From: Actinomycetales bacterium
Lineage (GTDB): Bacteria; Actinomycetota; Actinomycetes; Actinomycetales; Actinomycetaceae
DNA: 64,000 nt
NCBI GenBank assembly: GCA_015655375.1
Contig: JAATFD010000044.1
Location: 1 to 64,000 of the forward strand
Direction of reading: 5' to 3'
Made by a program: the position numbers and the translations under genes. Of this stretch, positions 35,879 to 45,054 are shown one piece after another (the stretch's first letter is position 1; every line of letters starts with the position of its first letter). The notes beneath the pieces were generated by a model. The model made no database searches. It was given only the letters and a program-made list of their open reading frames with translations, and had not been told where the DNA came from.

Positions 35879-38161
35879 ATGAGCGTGGATGACACTCCAG
35901 CGGGGTCCTACGACGAGGAGATCGGTGTCGAACAGCATTTTCTCGATCATGCCTATACGACGCTGGATCGAACCCGCTCCAGCCACCGCGCGGCACAACG
36001 CAGGGCCCAGGCCGATCATGGCGTTGGCAACGCTCAGGGCCTGACAGAGCGGGACGCGATCGCCGCGCATTTCGGGGATCTCGCGGCACGCCTCGAGCAC
36101 GTCGAGGACCGCCTGGTCTTCGGCCGCCTCGACACGGTCGAGCCGTCCCTGCTCTACATCGGACGTATCGGGCTGTCCGACGAGGACGGTTCCCCTCTGC
36201 TCATCGACTGGCGCGCTCCCGCGGCCCGCGCCTTCTACCAGGCAACTGCGGCCCACCCCGACGGCGTCGTCCGGCGCCGCCACATCACGACCAAGGCCCG
36301 CCGAGTGACGTCCATCGAGGACGAATTGCTCGACACCGGCCGCGCCGACGAGGACGAGCTGGCGCTGCAGGGCGAGGGCGCACTGATCTCCGCACTGTCA
36401 CGGGCCCGGGAGGGACGCATGGGCGACATTGTCGCCACGATCCAGGGCGAGCAGGATCGGGTCATCCGCGCCGACGACAACGGCCTGATCGTCGTGCAGG
36501 GCGGACCCGGCACCGGGAAGACAGCCGTCGCTCTTCACCGCGCCGCCTACCTCCTCTATTCCGAGCGCTCCCGTCTCGAGCGCTCCGGGGTGCTCCTGGT
36601 CGGACCCTCCCGCGTCTTTCTGCGCTACATCGAACAGGTGCTCCCCTCGCTCGGCGAGTCCGGCGTCGTCTCGGTGACGATGGGCGACCTCGTTCCCGGC
36701 TTCCATGCCGAAGCCGTCGATCCCGAGGACATCGACGCCGCCAAGGGCCGCGAGGCCTGGGCCAGCGTGCTCAAGGCCGCGGTGCGCGACCTTCAACGCG
36801 TCCCCACTCAGGACCAGACACTCACCGTGTGGAACCGGAGCGTCGTCCTGACAGTCAGTGACGTCGTCGAGGCCCGCACCCGGGCGCGGCGCGGCGGTCA
36901 GCCCCACAATGTCGCTCGCGAGGGATTTGCCGTCGGTCTCGTTGACCTGCTCGCCCGCAGACTCGCCGCACAGTCCGACGCTCCTGGGGAAAAGCCGGAT
37001 TCCGAGGACGTCGACATGTGGGCCGGCGAGGTTAGGGACTCCCGCGAGGCCCGCCGGGCGATCAACCTCGCCTGGATGCCGACCTCCTCGCGCACGCTCC
37101 TCGACCGTCTCTTTGCGCGTCCGCAGCTCCTGGCGCGCCTCAACGCGTCGGTCACGCCTCACCTCTCCCAGGCAGACCTCGGTCTGGTTGCGCGCGCCAA
37201 GGGCTCGCCCTTGACGGTGTCCGATATCCCTCTCATCGACGAACTCGAGGAGCTGCTCGGCACCAGTGATGCCCTCGCAGCACGCACCGCCTCCGAACGA
37301 GCCGCCCGCGAGGCCGACGAGGTCGCCCGGGCCCGTGAGGCGATCGCCTCACAATCGTTGGGCGGCGGAATCGTCACGGCCGAGCAATTGGCCGATTTCG
37401 CTCGCGGCGAGGTCGACGTCGCGCCCCTGGCCGAACGAGCGGCCGCGGATCGGTCATGGACCTACGGACACGTCGTCGTCGACGAGGCCCAGGAACTGAC
37501 GCCCATGGGATGGCGGTCGTTGCTGCGCCGCTGCCCCTCGCTCAGCTTCACCGTCGTCGGCGATCTCGATCAACGCCGGGGACATCACCGTCCTGCGACC
37601 TGGAAGGATGCCTTGGGACCCGCTGCGCGGGCACTCTCGGACGAATACGTCCTGTCTGTGTCCTATCGCACCCCGCGTTCCCTGACGGCCCGCGCCCAGG
37701 ACGTCATGGAGGCCGTCGGCGAACCCGTGCGTTACCCGCTCATCGCGGTGCGCGAGGTCGAGGACTCCTACGCGCTCTCCCGTATCCCCGGAGGCACGCA
37801 GACTCCCTCACCGCGCGGAGACGACTCCGTGTGGACCCGCGTGCAGGAGGTCATCGAGGCGGAGAGCATACGACTCGATGACCTCGTCGGCCAGGGCCGA
37901 GGTCGTCTGGCCATCGTCGTCGGATCCTCCCGCGCCGAGGCCTGGGGCGCGGACACGGTTGGATACTCCGGGCTCGACCAACGCGTCAGTCTGTTGGGTG
38001 CGACCGGGGTCAAGGGACTCGAGTTCGACACGGTCATCCTGGTCGAGCCCGCCGAGATCCTCGCCGACGGGCCCGGGGACCTCTTCGTCGCCCTGACGAG
38101 AGCCACCCAACGCCTCCACGTCGTGGCCGCGGGATCCCTACCCGACGGGCTGGAGGCCTGA
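35879..38161 (+). CDS. HelD/HelR-like UvrD-family helicase
   Basis: VEQHFLDHAYTTLDRTR...; YIGRIGLSDEDGSPLLIDWRAPAARAFYQAT; Walker A VVQGGPGTGKTAVALHRAAYLLY; VVDEAQELTPMGWRSLLRRCP; GLEFDTVILVEP. Confidence 0.9.
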   Translation: MSVDDTPAGSYDEEIGVEQHFLDHAYTTLDRTRSSHRAAQRRAQADHGVGNAQGLTERDAIAAHFGDLAARLEHVEDRLVFGRLDTVEPSLLYIGRIGLSDEDGSPLLIDWRAPAARAFYQATAAHPDGVVRRRHITTKARRVTSIEDELLDTGRADEDELALQGEGALISALSRAREGRMGDIVATIQGEQDRVIRADDNGLIVVQGGPGTGKTAVALHRAAYLLYSERSRLERSGVLLVGPSRVFLRYIEQVLPSLGESGVVSVTMGDLVPGFHAEAVDPEDIDAAKGREAWASVLKAAVRDLQRVPTQDQTLTVWNRSVVLTVSDVVEARTRARRGGQPHNVAREGFAVGLVDLLARRLAAQSDAPGEKPDSEDVDMWAGEVRDSREARRAINLAWMPTSSRTLLDRLFARPQLLARLNASVTPHLSQADLGLVARAKGSPLTVSDIPLIDELEELLGTSDALAARTASERAAREADEVARAREAIASQSLGGGIVTAEQLADFARGEVDVAPLAERAAADRSWTYGHVVVDEAQELTPMGWRSLLRRCPSLSFTVVGDLDQRRGHHRPATWKDALGPAARALSDEYVLSVSYRTPRSLTARAQDVMEAVGEPVRYPLIAVREVEDSYALSRIPGGTQTPSPRGDDSVWTRVQEVIEAESIRLDDLVGQGRGRLAIVVGSSRAEAWGADTVGYSGLDQRVSLLGATGVKGLEFDTVILVEPAEILADGPGDLFVALTRATQRLHVVAAGSLPDGLEA

Positions 38162-38452
38162 GGCGCTCGGAACGCACCAGCCAATCACCCGGTTCCCCGC
38201 GGCGCCCGAGATGCCCGTCACCTGTGTGCTCAGGCGCACGGCACGGTGGGAATGGCCGAGATCACCGCCAGGATTCCGGAACCCGACCGGTGAGTCTTCG
38301 GCTCGGTCCTGACCGTCAGGCACAACGTCCTCGCCAACTGGTGTCGGCGATCGCAGAGGTTCGCCGGCAGAGTGGTCGCGCATGCCGACAGCCGCACGCC
38401 CGCCCTTCGACCGACCCGACACCGGGAGCCGGGGCCGTGGCATCATGCCTCC

Positions 38453-39658
38453 ATGACCCGTGCCTTGATCCTCGAAAACCCCCATATGGACGCCGACCGG
38501 ATCTTTGACTCGCATGGAGTCTCCGTGACCCGGGTGCGCGGCGCCCTCGACGAGGACGAGCTGATCGCCGCCCTCGACGGCGTGGACATTCTCGGCATCC
38601 GATCGAAGACACGCGTCACCCGGCGAGTCCTCGAGTCCACTCCCCAACTGACGACGATCGGCGCTTTCTGCATCGGCACCAACCAGATCGACTTGGCGAC
38701 GGCGACAGAACGCGGTGTCGCCGTCTTCAACGCGCCGTACTCGAACACGCGCTCCGTCGTCGAACTCGCCGTCGGGGAAATCATCGACCTCACCCGCAGG
38801 GTGACGGTGCGCAACTCGCGACTGCACCGGGGCATCTGGGACAAATCCGCCGACGGCTCCCACGAGGTGCGCGGCCATACCCTGGGCATCATCGGCTACG
38901 GCAATATCGGCACCCAGCTGTCAGTCCTCGCCGAAGCCTTGGGGCTCAACGTCATCTACTACGACATCGCCGAACGACTCTCGCTGGGCAACGCGACACA
39001 GATGCCGACCCTCGACTCCGTGCTCCGCGAGGCCGACATCATCTCGATCCACGTCGACGGGTCCGTCTCGAACGCGAACCTCTTCGGGGACCGCGAGTTC
39101 TCTTTGATGAAACAGGGGGCACTGTTCATCAATCTGTCGCGCGGCTTCGTCGTCGACCTCGAGGCGTTGCGGGCGCACTTGGTCTCGGGTCATCTGGGCG
39201 GCGCCGCCATCGACGTCTTCCCCCAGGAACCCAAGGCGAACGGCGATCCCTTCGAGTCGCCGTTGGCCGGCCTCGACAACGTCATCCTCACACCCCATGT
39301 CGGGGGGTCGACGGAAGAGGCTCAGCTCGACATCGGGCACTTCGTCTCTGCCAAGATCTGCGACTACATGGACACCGGCTCGACCGAGATGAGCGTCTCA
39401 CTGCCGAACCTCCAGCTGAAGCCCTCTTCCATCAGCCTCAACCGGATCCGCCTGATCCACCGGAACATGCCGGGAGTCCTGGCACGTGTCAACCAAATCC
39501 TCGCGGGGTCCGGGGCGAACATCGACGGTCAGATCCTCGCCACGGAGAGGACGATCGGCTATGCGATCACCGACATCTCGACCGAGCCGCCGGTCGGCGC
39601 CCTGGAGACGATCGCGGCAATGCCGGACACCGTCCGCCTGACTGTCACATCGCTGTAG
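38453..39658 (+). CDS. serA: D-3-phosphoglycerate dehydrogenase
   Basis: LGIRSKTRVTRRVLESTPQLTTIGAFCIGTNQIDLATATERGVAVFNAPYSNTRSVVEL; LGIIGYGNIGTQLSVLAEALG; C-terminal ACT-like domain. Confidence 0.93.
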   Translation: MTRALILENPHMDADRIFDSHGVSVTRVRGALDEDELIAALDGVDILGIRSKTRVTRRVLESTPQLTTIGAFCIGTNQIDLATATERGVAVFNAPYSNTRSVVELAVGEIIDLTRRVTVRNSRLHRGIWDKSADGSHEVRGHTLGIIGYGNIGTQLSVLAEALGLNVIYYDIAERLSLGNATQMPTLDSVLREADIISIHVDGSVSNANLFGDREFSLMKQGALFINLSRGFVVDLEALRAHLVSGHLGGAAIDVFPQEPKANGDPFESPLAGLDNVILTPHVGGSTEEAQLDIGHFVSAKICDYMDTGSTEMSVSLPNLQLKPSSISLNRIRLIHRNMPGVLARVNQILAGSGANIDGQILATERTIGYAITDISTEPPVGALETIAAMPDTVRLTVTSL

Positions 39659-39755
39659 GGCCACCGCGGGAGCCACTGCGTCCGAGGTCACGCCAATGTG
39701 GGAAGGACGTCAGCGTCGCCCGTGGAGTGATCCGGTCGTCGAGCAGCACTGGGAA

Positions 39756-39783
39756 TTGACCTACGCTACCGTAGACCTACGGT
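39756..39783 (+). promoter_or_regulatory. Candidate promoter for the acyl-CoA ligase gene
   Basis: TTGACC (39756-39761), 16-nt spacer, TACGGT (39778-39783); overlaps the palindrome. Confidence 0.4.
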
Positions 39784-39790
39784 AGCGTAG
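39761..39790 (+). promoter_or_regulatory. Nested palindromic operator upstream of the acyl-CoA ligase gene
   Basis: CTACGCTACCGTAG-AC-CTACGGTAGCGTAG: perfect 14-bp inverted arms; each arm is itself CTACG-N4-CGTAG. Confidence 0.8.
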
Positions 39791-39818
39791 GGCCGGTCGA
39801 CGAGTCTGGAGGAGTGCA

Positions 39819-41657
39819 ATGTCACTGACGGAAGAGCTGAGGACCGGATATGCCCCCGGAGTCCCGAACCGGATCAACGTCACGGACGATCGAATCACCG
39901 ACGTCCTCGAGCAGGTGACACGCCGGTATCCGGACCGTGCTGCCCTCGATTTCTTCTCCCGGGCGACGTCCTACAGCGATCTCGTCGACCAGTCGCGACG
40001 GGCCGCCTCCGTGCTGAAGGAGGCCGGGGTTCACCCCGGCGATCGCGTTGCCATGGTCATGCCCAACTGTCCTCAGCACATCGTCGCGGTCTACGCGACC
40101 CTGTACCTCGGTGCCATCGTCGTCGAGCACAATCCGTTGGCGCCCTCCCCGGAGTTGCACACGGAGTTCGAGCGTCATGGGGCCCGCGTCGTCATCGCCT
40201 GGGAAACGATCCTCGACAAACTCGACTTCCTCGACCCTTCGACGGCCCTCTTCGCGATGGATCTCACCCGAGGCCTCCCTGCGGCCTCCCGAGCTCTGCT
40301 GCATCTGCCGATCCCGGCCGTACGCCAGCGTCGCGACGAGATGACGGGCCCAGTTCCCGACGGAGTTCCGTCGTGGGATCGCGCCGTGGCCCACTCCCCT
40401 CGTTGGAACGGGACCTGTCCGGTCGGACCCGATGACCCGGCCTTGTTGATCCACACTGGAGGCACGACCGGCGTCCCGAAAGCCGCCACGCTGTCGCACC
40501 GCAATCTCTGCTCGAACGTCATCCAGGACATCGGCTGGGTCCCCGAGCTCCACGAGGGAGCGGAGGTCTTCGACCTGGTTCTGCCCCTCTTCCATGCCTT
40601 CGGATTCGGCGTGGCCTTCCTCGCCGGAATCCGCATGGGAGCGACCCTCGCAGTCTTCCCGAAGTTCGACACGGCGATGGTCCTGACGAGCCAGCGACGC
40701 TTGCCCTGCACCTTCTTCGTCGGCGTCGCTCCGATGTTCGAGCGTCTGCTCAACAAGGCCGACGAGCTGGGTTCAGACCTGACTTCGATCAAGAGTTCAG
40801 TGGCCGGCGCGATGCCCCTGTCTCCCGAGCTCGCCCGTCGGTGGGAGGCCTCCACCCACGGAATCATTGCCGAAGGATACGGCATGACCGAGGCCTCCCC
40901 CATCATCCTGGGTTCTCCCGTTTCCCCGTTGCGTCGCCACGGGACACTCGGTCTGCCGTACCCGTCCACCGACGTGCGCATCGTCGACCCGGAGGATCTC
41001 TCCCGGGACGTCGCTCCCGGCGAGGTCGGGGAGCTCATTGCCTCGGGCCCCCAGGTCTTCCTCGGGTACTGGGATCGCCCCGATGAGACCGCTGAGGTCC
41101 TCGTCGACGGCTGGCTGCGCACCGGCGACCTCGCGCGCCTCGAGGACGGATTCATCGTCATGGCCGACCGTCGCAAGGAAATGATCAACTCCTCCGGTTT
41201 CAACGTCTATCCGAGCCAGGTCGAGGAAGCCGTCCGCTCGATGCCCGGGGTCCGCGACGTCGCCGTCGTCGGGTTGCCGAGTGGCAGCTCCGGTGAGTCC
41301 GTCGTCGCGGCAGTCGTCCTTGAGGCCGGGGCCTCTGTGACTCTGGAGGACGTGCGCACGTGGGCGGAACGCTCGATCGTCCACTATGCGCTTCCGCGTC
41401 AGATCATCGTCATGACCGAACTGCCGCGTTCCCAGATCGGCAAGGTCATGCGCCGCCGGGTCAAGGAGGAAATCCTCAAGGGCATGCAAGCGACAGCCGG
41501 CCTAGCCGACCAGGCACAGAACGCTGTCAGCGCAGTGGCCGCCGAGGCGTCCGAGCGACTGAGGAGCATGCGCGAGGCCAAGTCCGAGCGGGATTCGCCC
41601 CAGTCCAGCGCGCCCACGGTCGATCCTGAGGCCGACGGAACGGGCCCGACACGCTGA
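39819..41657 (+). CDS. Long-chain fatty acid--CoA ligase (AMP-binding)
   Basis: LIHTGGTTGVPKAATLSHRNLCSN, EGYGMTEASPIILGSP, GWLRTGDLARLEDGFIVMADRRKEMINSSGFNVYPSQVEE, QIGKVMRR. Confidence 0.94.
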   Translation: MSLTEELRTGYAPGVPNRINVTDDRITDVLEQVTRRYPDRAALDFFSRATSYSDLVDQSRRAASVLKEAGVHPGDRVAMVMPNCPQHIVAVYATLYLGAIVVEHNPLAPSPELHTEFERHGARVVIAWETILDKLDFLDPSTALFAMDLTRGLPAASRALLHLPIPAVRQRRDEMTGPVPDGVPSWDRAVAHSPRWNGTCPVGPDDPALLIHTGGTTGVPKAATLSHRNLCSNVIQDIGWVPELHEGAEVFDLVLPLFHAFGFGVAFLAGIRMGATLAVFPKFDTAMVLTSQRRLPCTFFVGVAPMFERLLNKADELGSDLTSIKSSVAGAMPLSPELARRWEASTHGIIAEGYGMTEASPIILGSPVSPLRRHGTLGLPYPSTDVRIVDPEDLSRDVAPGEVGELIASGPQVFLGYWDRPDETAEVLVDGWLRTGDLARLEDGFIVMADRRKEMINSSGFNVYPSQVEEAVRSMPGVRDVAVVGLPSGSSGESVVAAVVLEAGASVTLEDVRTWAERSIVHYALPRQIIVMTELPRSQIGKVMRRRVKEEILKGMQATAGLADQAQNAVSAVAAEASERLRSMREAKSERDSPQSSAPTVDPEADGTGPTR

Positions 41658-41686
41658 CGTCTCCGGGACCGGTTGTCGCGAGCGCT

Positions 41687-42322
41687 TCAGCCGTCGAGCA
41701 GCGTCGGCTCCCGATTCGTCTGCTCGGTCGCCGTCTTGTGCGAGCGAGCAGCTCGACGTTTGCGTCCGCTGGGTGGAGCATCAACTGAGGTCCCATCCGA
41801 CGCGCCATTGTCCGCAGCCTTCTGCGGAGCCTCGGCCGACGCAGGAGCATCCGCGGATTCCCGAACGGTAGCCGCCTCGTCGCGGCCTCTAAGTTCGGCG
41901 ATCGCGGCCTCGAAGTCGTCGAGGGTCTTGAACCCACGGTAGACGGAGGCGAAGCGAAGGTAGGCGATCTCGTCGAGCTCGGAGAGGAACGGCAGGATGG
42001 CCTTCCCGACCTCTTCGGAGGAAACGATCGACACGCCGGAGGAGCGCAATGTCTCCTCGACCTGTTGGGCGAAGACCGCCAGATCCGTCTCCGAAACGGG
42101 TCTGCCCTGACACGCCTTGCGGACACCGGAGACGACCTTGTCGCGGGAAAACAGCTCAACAACTCCGGAGCGCTTGACCACCTGGAATGAAGAGGTCTCC
42201 AGAGTGGTGAATCGCCGCTTGCATTTCATGCACTCACGGCGCCGACGAATCGAGGCGCCATCATCCGCGATTCTCGTGTCGACGACTCGAGAATCTGGGT
42301 TGTGGCAGAAGGGACAGTGCAC
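41687..42322 (-). CDS. nrdR: Transcriptional repressor NrdR with long C-terminal tail
   Basis: [42 protein letters not shown] + ATP-cone; roughly 50-aa polar/Ala-rich tail. Confidence 0.95.
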   Translation of the reverse strand: MHCPFCHNPDSRVVDTRIADDGASIRRRRECMKCKRRFTTLETSSFQVVKRSGVVELFSRDKVVSGVRKACQGRPVSETDLAVFAQQVEETLRSSGVSIVSSEEVGKAILPFLSELDEIAYLRFASVYRGFKTLDDFEAAIAELRGRDEAATVRESADAPASAEAPQKAADNGASDGTSVDAPPSGRKRRAARSHKTATEQTNREPTLLDG

Positions 42323-42415
42323 GGTGGCCTCCTGTGGGGTAACGGCTCAACGCTACGTTTCACCCGCCACTCGTGCAACACTCGTCCCACTCAGGTCACG
42401 TGGGATCCGCCATTC

Positions 42416-42919
42416 TCACTCGGTCGGCAGCATGACCTCCTGGCCGACCGTGAGTCCGCCTTGAATTCCATTGAGCTGCTCAATGTCCACGACGACTTGC
42501 TCCAGCGGACGGTCCGATCCAACCGCGGAGGCCAGGCCCCACACGGATTCGCCTGCCGTGACCGAATGCTCGACAGTCGGACCCGAATAAGCATCGGGCT
42601 GGGCCAGCAGCCCCGCTCCGACTCCGACGCCCACTCCCGCACCGACGGCGAGCACGGTCAACGCTGCACGCGCGACCAAGGACGCGCCGCTGCGACTACT
42701 CGTCCGCACGGCCGGGCTCATCGTTGCACTTGCACGGGCCGGGCGCCGACGCATGGCCGGGTCTTCCGCACATAGCACCCGGCGACGCCGCTGAACCGAG
42801 GGGGCCGTGGAGATCTCCCGGACATCGGCCAGTGGCTCATCAGGAATGGCCCGCAGACGCGGATGGCGATCGACCGAGCCACGTTTGGACGCTGCGGGAG
42901 CAACAGTAATGGCACTCAT
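42416..42919 (-). CDS. LysM-domain membrane-associated protein (ChiZ/YneA-like), divergent from lexA
   Basis: TM-like AALTVLAVGAGVGVGVGAGLLA, then LysM HSVTAGESVWGLASAVGSDRPLEQVVVDIEQLNGIQGGLTVGQEVMLP; neighbourhood nrdR-LysM-lexA. Confidence 0.82.
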   Translation of the reverse strand: MSAITVAPAASKRGSVDRHPRLRAIPDEPLADVREISTAPSVQRRRRVLCAEDPAMRRRPARASATMSPAVRTSSRSGASLVARAALTVLAVGAGVGVGVGAGLLAQPDAYSGPTVEHSVTAGESVWGLASAVGSDRPLEQVVVDIEQLNGIQGGLTVGQEVMLPTE

Positions 42920-42944
42920 CTCATGGTCTCCTTCTCACCGAGAT

Positions 42945-42958
42945 CGTACATCTGTTCG
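42945..42958. promoter_or_regulatory. SOS-box-like site 1
   Basis: CGTACATCTGTTCG (one mismatch to CGAAC-N4-GTTCG). Confidence 0.7.
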
Positions 42959-42959
42959 A

Positions 42960-42973
42960 CGAACACCTGTACG
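42960..42973. promoter_or_regulatory. SOS-box-like site 2
   Basis: CGAACACCTGTACG (two mismatches to CGAAC-N4-GTTCG; same form as site 1 reverse complement CGAACAGATGTACG). Confidence 0.65.
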
Positions 42974-43008
42974 ATAACACTGGGATTCGAGGAATGTCGA
43001 GACCCGCT

Positions 43009-43022
43009 CGAACATATGTTTC
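43009..43022. promoter_or_regulatory. SOS-box-like site 3
   Basis: CGAACATATGTTTC (CGAAC-ATAT-GTTTC). Confidence 0.65.
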
Positions 43023-43137
43023 ACATTCGAACGGGGTTCACATACCCTGACATCGACTAGTGGACCAGCACCCATGTGCATCTGCGGACGGCATAGGCCG
43101 ACGCGGGGGTCCTGAAATCGGACAGGAAGAGGTCACC

Positions 43138-43842
43138 GTGAGCGAAAGAGCCCCACTCTCGCAGCGCCAGAGCCAGATCCTCGACGTCGTGCGCGCCAGT
43201 GTGGACGATCATGGGTATCCCCCCTCCGTCCGCGAGATCGCCGAGGCAGTGGGCCTGGCCTCACCCTCGACCGTCAAACACCATCTCGACGCGCTGGAGC
43301 GCGCCGGATACCTCCAGCGGGTGCCAGGACGGCCCCGCGCACTGGAGGTCGCCGCCCTCGAGCCCACCTCCGATGTCCAGGACACCGATACCATCGCGGA
43401 GGCCGCGGATAGCGGCCGGACGAATGTCGTCACCATCGAGTTGCCCGTGGGCGTGGCCGACGACGGATCGGCCTCGTCGATCCCCCTGGTCGGACGGATC
43501 GCCGCCGGCGCCCCCATCACCGCCGAGCAACAGGTCGAGGACGTGTTCGAGCTCCCGACCCGGCTGACCGGGCATGGCGCCCTCTTCATGCTGGAGGTCC
43601 ACGGCGAGTCCATGGTCGATGCGGGCATCCTCGACGGCGATTTCGTCGTTGTGCGTTCCCAGGCGACTGCCTCGGACTCCGAGATCGTCGCGGCCATGAT
43701 CGATGGCGAGGCCACCGTCAAGGTCCTCTCCCATGCCGGTGGACATGTGTGGCTGATGCCACGCAACGCCGACTACTCCCCGATACCCGGCGATGAGGCG
43801 ACGATTCTCGGCAAGGTCGTCACCGTCCTGCGGTCGCTGTAG
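43138..43842 (+). CDS. lexA: SOS repressor LexA
   Basis: LSQRQSQILDVVRASVDDHGYPPSVREIAEAVGLASPSTVKHHLDALERAGYLQR; VGRIAAGAPITAEQ; HGESMVDAGILDGDFVVVR; GTG start. Confidence 0.96.
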   Translation: MSERAPLSQRQSQILDVVRASVDDHGYPPSVREIAEAVGLASPSTVKHHLDALERAGYLQRVPGRPRALEVAALEPTSDVQDTDTIAEAADSGRTNVVTIELPVGVADDGSASSIPLVGRIAAGAPITAEQQVEDVFELPTRLTGHGALFMLEVHGESMVDAGILDGDFVVVRSQATASDSEIVAAMIDGEATVKVLSHAGGHVWLMPRNADYSPIPGDEATILGKVVTVLRSL

Positions 43843-43946
43843 ACCACTCACGACGCCCCCGACACGAACGCCCCCTGAATGGACAGAGCAGAATCTGGCT
43901 CATGCAGGAGGCGCCGTCGCCGACAGCGAGGTCCGGCCGGAGGCTC

Positions 43947-44939
43947 TCAGAAGCCGAGGCTGCGAGCGACCTCCCGCAGGCGCGTGGCCGAGGCGGTCAG
44001 TCCGTCACGCTCACCGAGAGTGACGGGCGGGTTCAGCACCCGTCCCGCCCCAGAGCGTCCGACGATCGTCGGAGCAGCCATGCAGACGTCCGAGATCCCC
44101 TCCCAGTCCTCCAGCAGGGTCGAGATCGTCAAGACGCGGGACTCGTCACGAAGAACGGCTCCCACGATGTTGGAGGCAGCCAGACCGATCGCGTAGTTCG
44201 TCGCGCCCTTGCCCTCGATGATCTTGTAGGCCGACTGGACGACCTCGGTGGCGATCTCGCGCTGGAGCAGTGTGTCGAAGAGCCGACCGTTCAGGGTCGG
44301 ACCCCAATGGCGGATCGGGACGTTGCCGATCTCCGCCGATGACCACAGTGCGACCTCGGAATCTCCGTGCTCACCGGCGACGTAAGCGTGGATGTTCTGC
44401 GTCGCCACACCCGTCTCCAGGGACACCAGATAGCGCAACCTCGAGGTGTCCAGCACAGTACCGGACCCGAACATCTGGTTGCGGGGCAGCCCCGTGAGCT
44501 GCAGGGACGCGTAGGTGACCACGTCCACCGGGTTGGTGATGAGCATGTAGACCGCCTCGGGTGCGACGGCCAGCAGATTCGGGAGGATCTTCTTCATCAG
44601 GTCGACCGTCGAACCCGCCAGTTCCAGGCGCGACTGTCCGGGCTTCTGCTTCGCGCCCGCGGTGACGATAACGAGGTCGGCCCCACGCACGATCTCGACG
44701 TCGTCGGAGCCCTCCACCGATCCCGTCGGCGTGAACTGGATGCCGTGGGCGATGTCAAGCGCCTCGGCCTCGACCTTCGGCTTGTTAATGTCCTGAAGCA
44801 CGATGCTGCGGGCGTCACCGCGCATCGCGCAGGCGTAGGCGACCGCCGTCCCGACGGCTCCTGCCCCGATGATCGCAATCTTCGACGGACGCCCTTCGGA
44901 ACCAGAGGGGTAAAGACTCTTCGCGTGTGACTCGGGCAC
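43947..44939 (-). CDS. ldh: L-lactate dehydrogenase
   Basis: KIAIIGAGAVGTAVAYACAMRGDARSIVLQDINKPKVEAEALDIAHG; LITNPVDVVTYASLQLTGLPRNQMFGSGTVLDTSRLR; GEHGDSEVALWS; GTG start. Confidence 0.95.
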   Translation of the reverse strand: MPESHAKSLYPSGSEGRPSKIAIIGAGAVGTAVAYACAMRGDARSIVLQDINKPKVEAEALDIAHGIQFTPTGSVEGSDDVEIVRGADLVIVTAGAKQKPGQSRLELAGSTVDLMKKILPNLLAVAPEAVYMLITNPVDVVTYASLQLTGLPRNQMFGSGTVLDTSRLRYLVSLETGVATQNIHAYVAGEHGDSEVALWSSAEIGNVPIRHWGPTLNGRLFDTLLQREIATEVVQSAYKIIEGKGATNYAIGLAASNIVGAVLRDESRVLTISTLLEDWEGISDVCMAAPTIVGRSGAGRVLNPPVTLGERDGLTASATRLREVARSLGF

Positions 44940-45054
44940 GATGTCCTCCTGTCGCGGCTGTGGCGCCCCCATTTTCGCAGATGCACGGCCCCCGGGACAG
45001 CCCACAGGTCCCGTTTCGCCCGCGTCCTCGGTCTCAACTGGGCGCAGGACGCTC

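Noticed and set aside
38162-38452. Unassigned 290-bp gap before serA, checked for a tRNA, riboswitch or small gene
   Set aside because: No cloverleaf, terminator or ORF with plausible start was convincing.
43028-43040. Possible fourth SOS box CGAACGGGGTTCA
   Set aside because: Spacing between half-sites is 3 rather than 4 nt; kept out of the SOS-box count.
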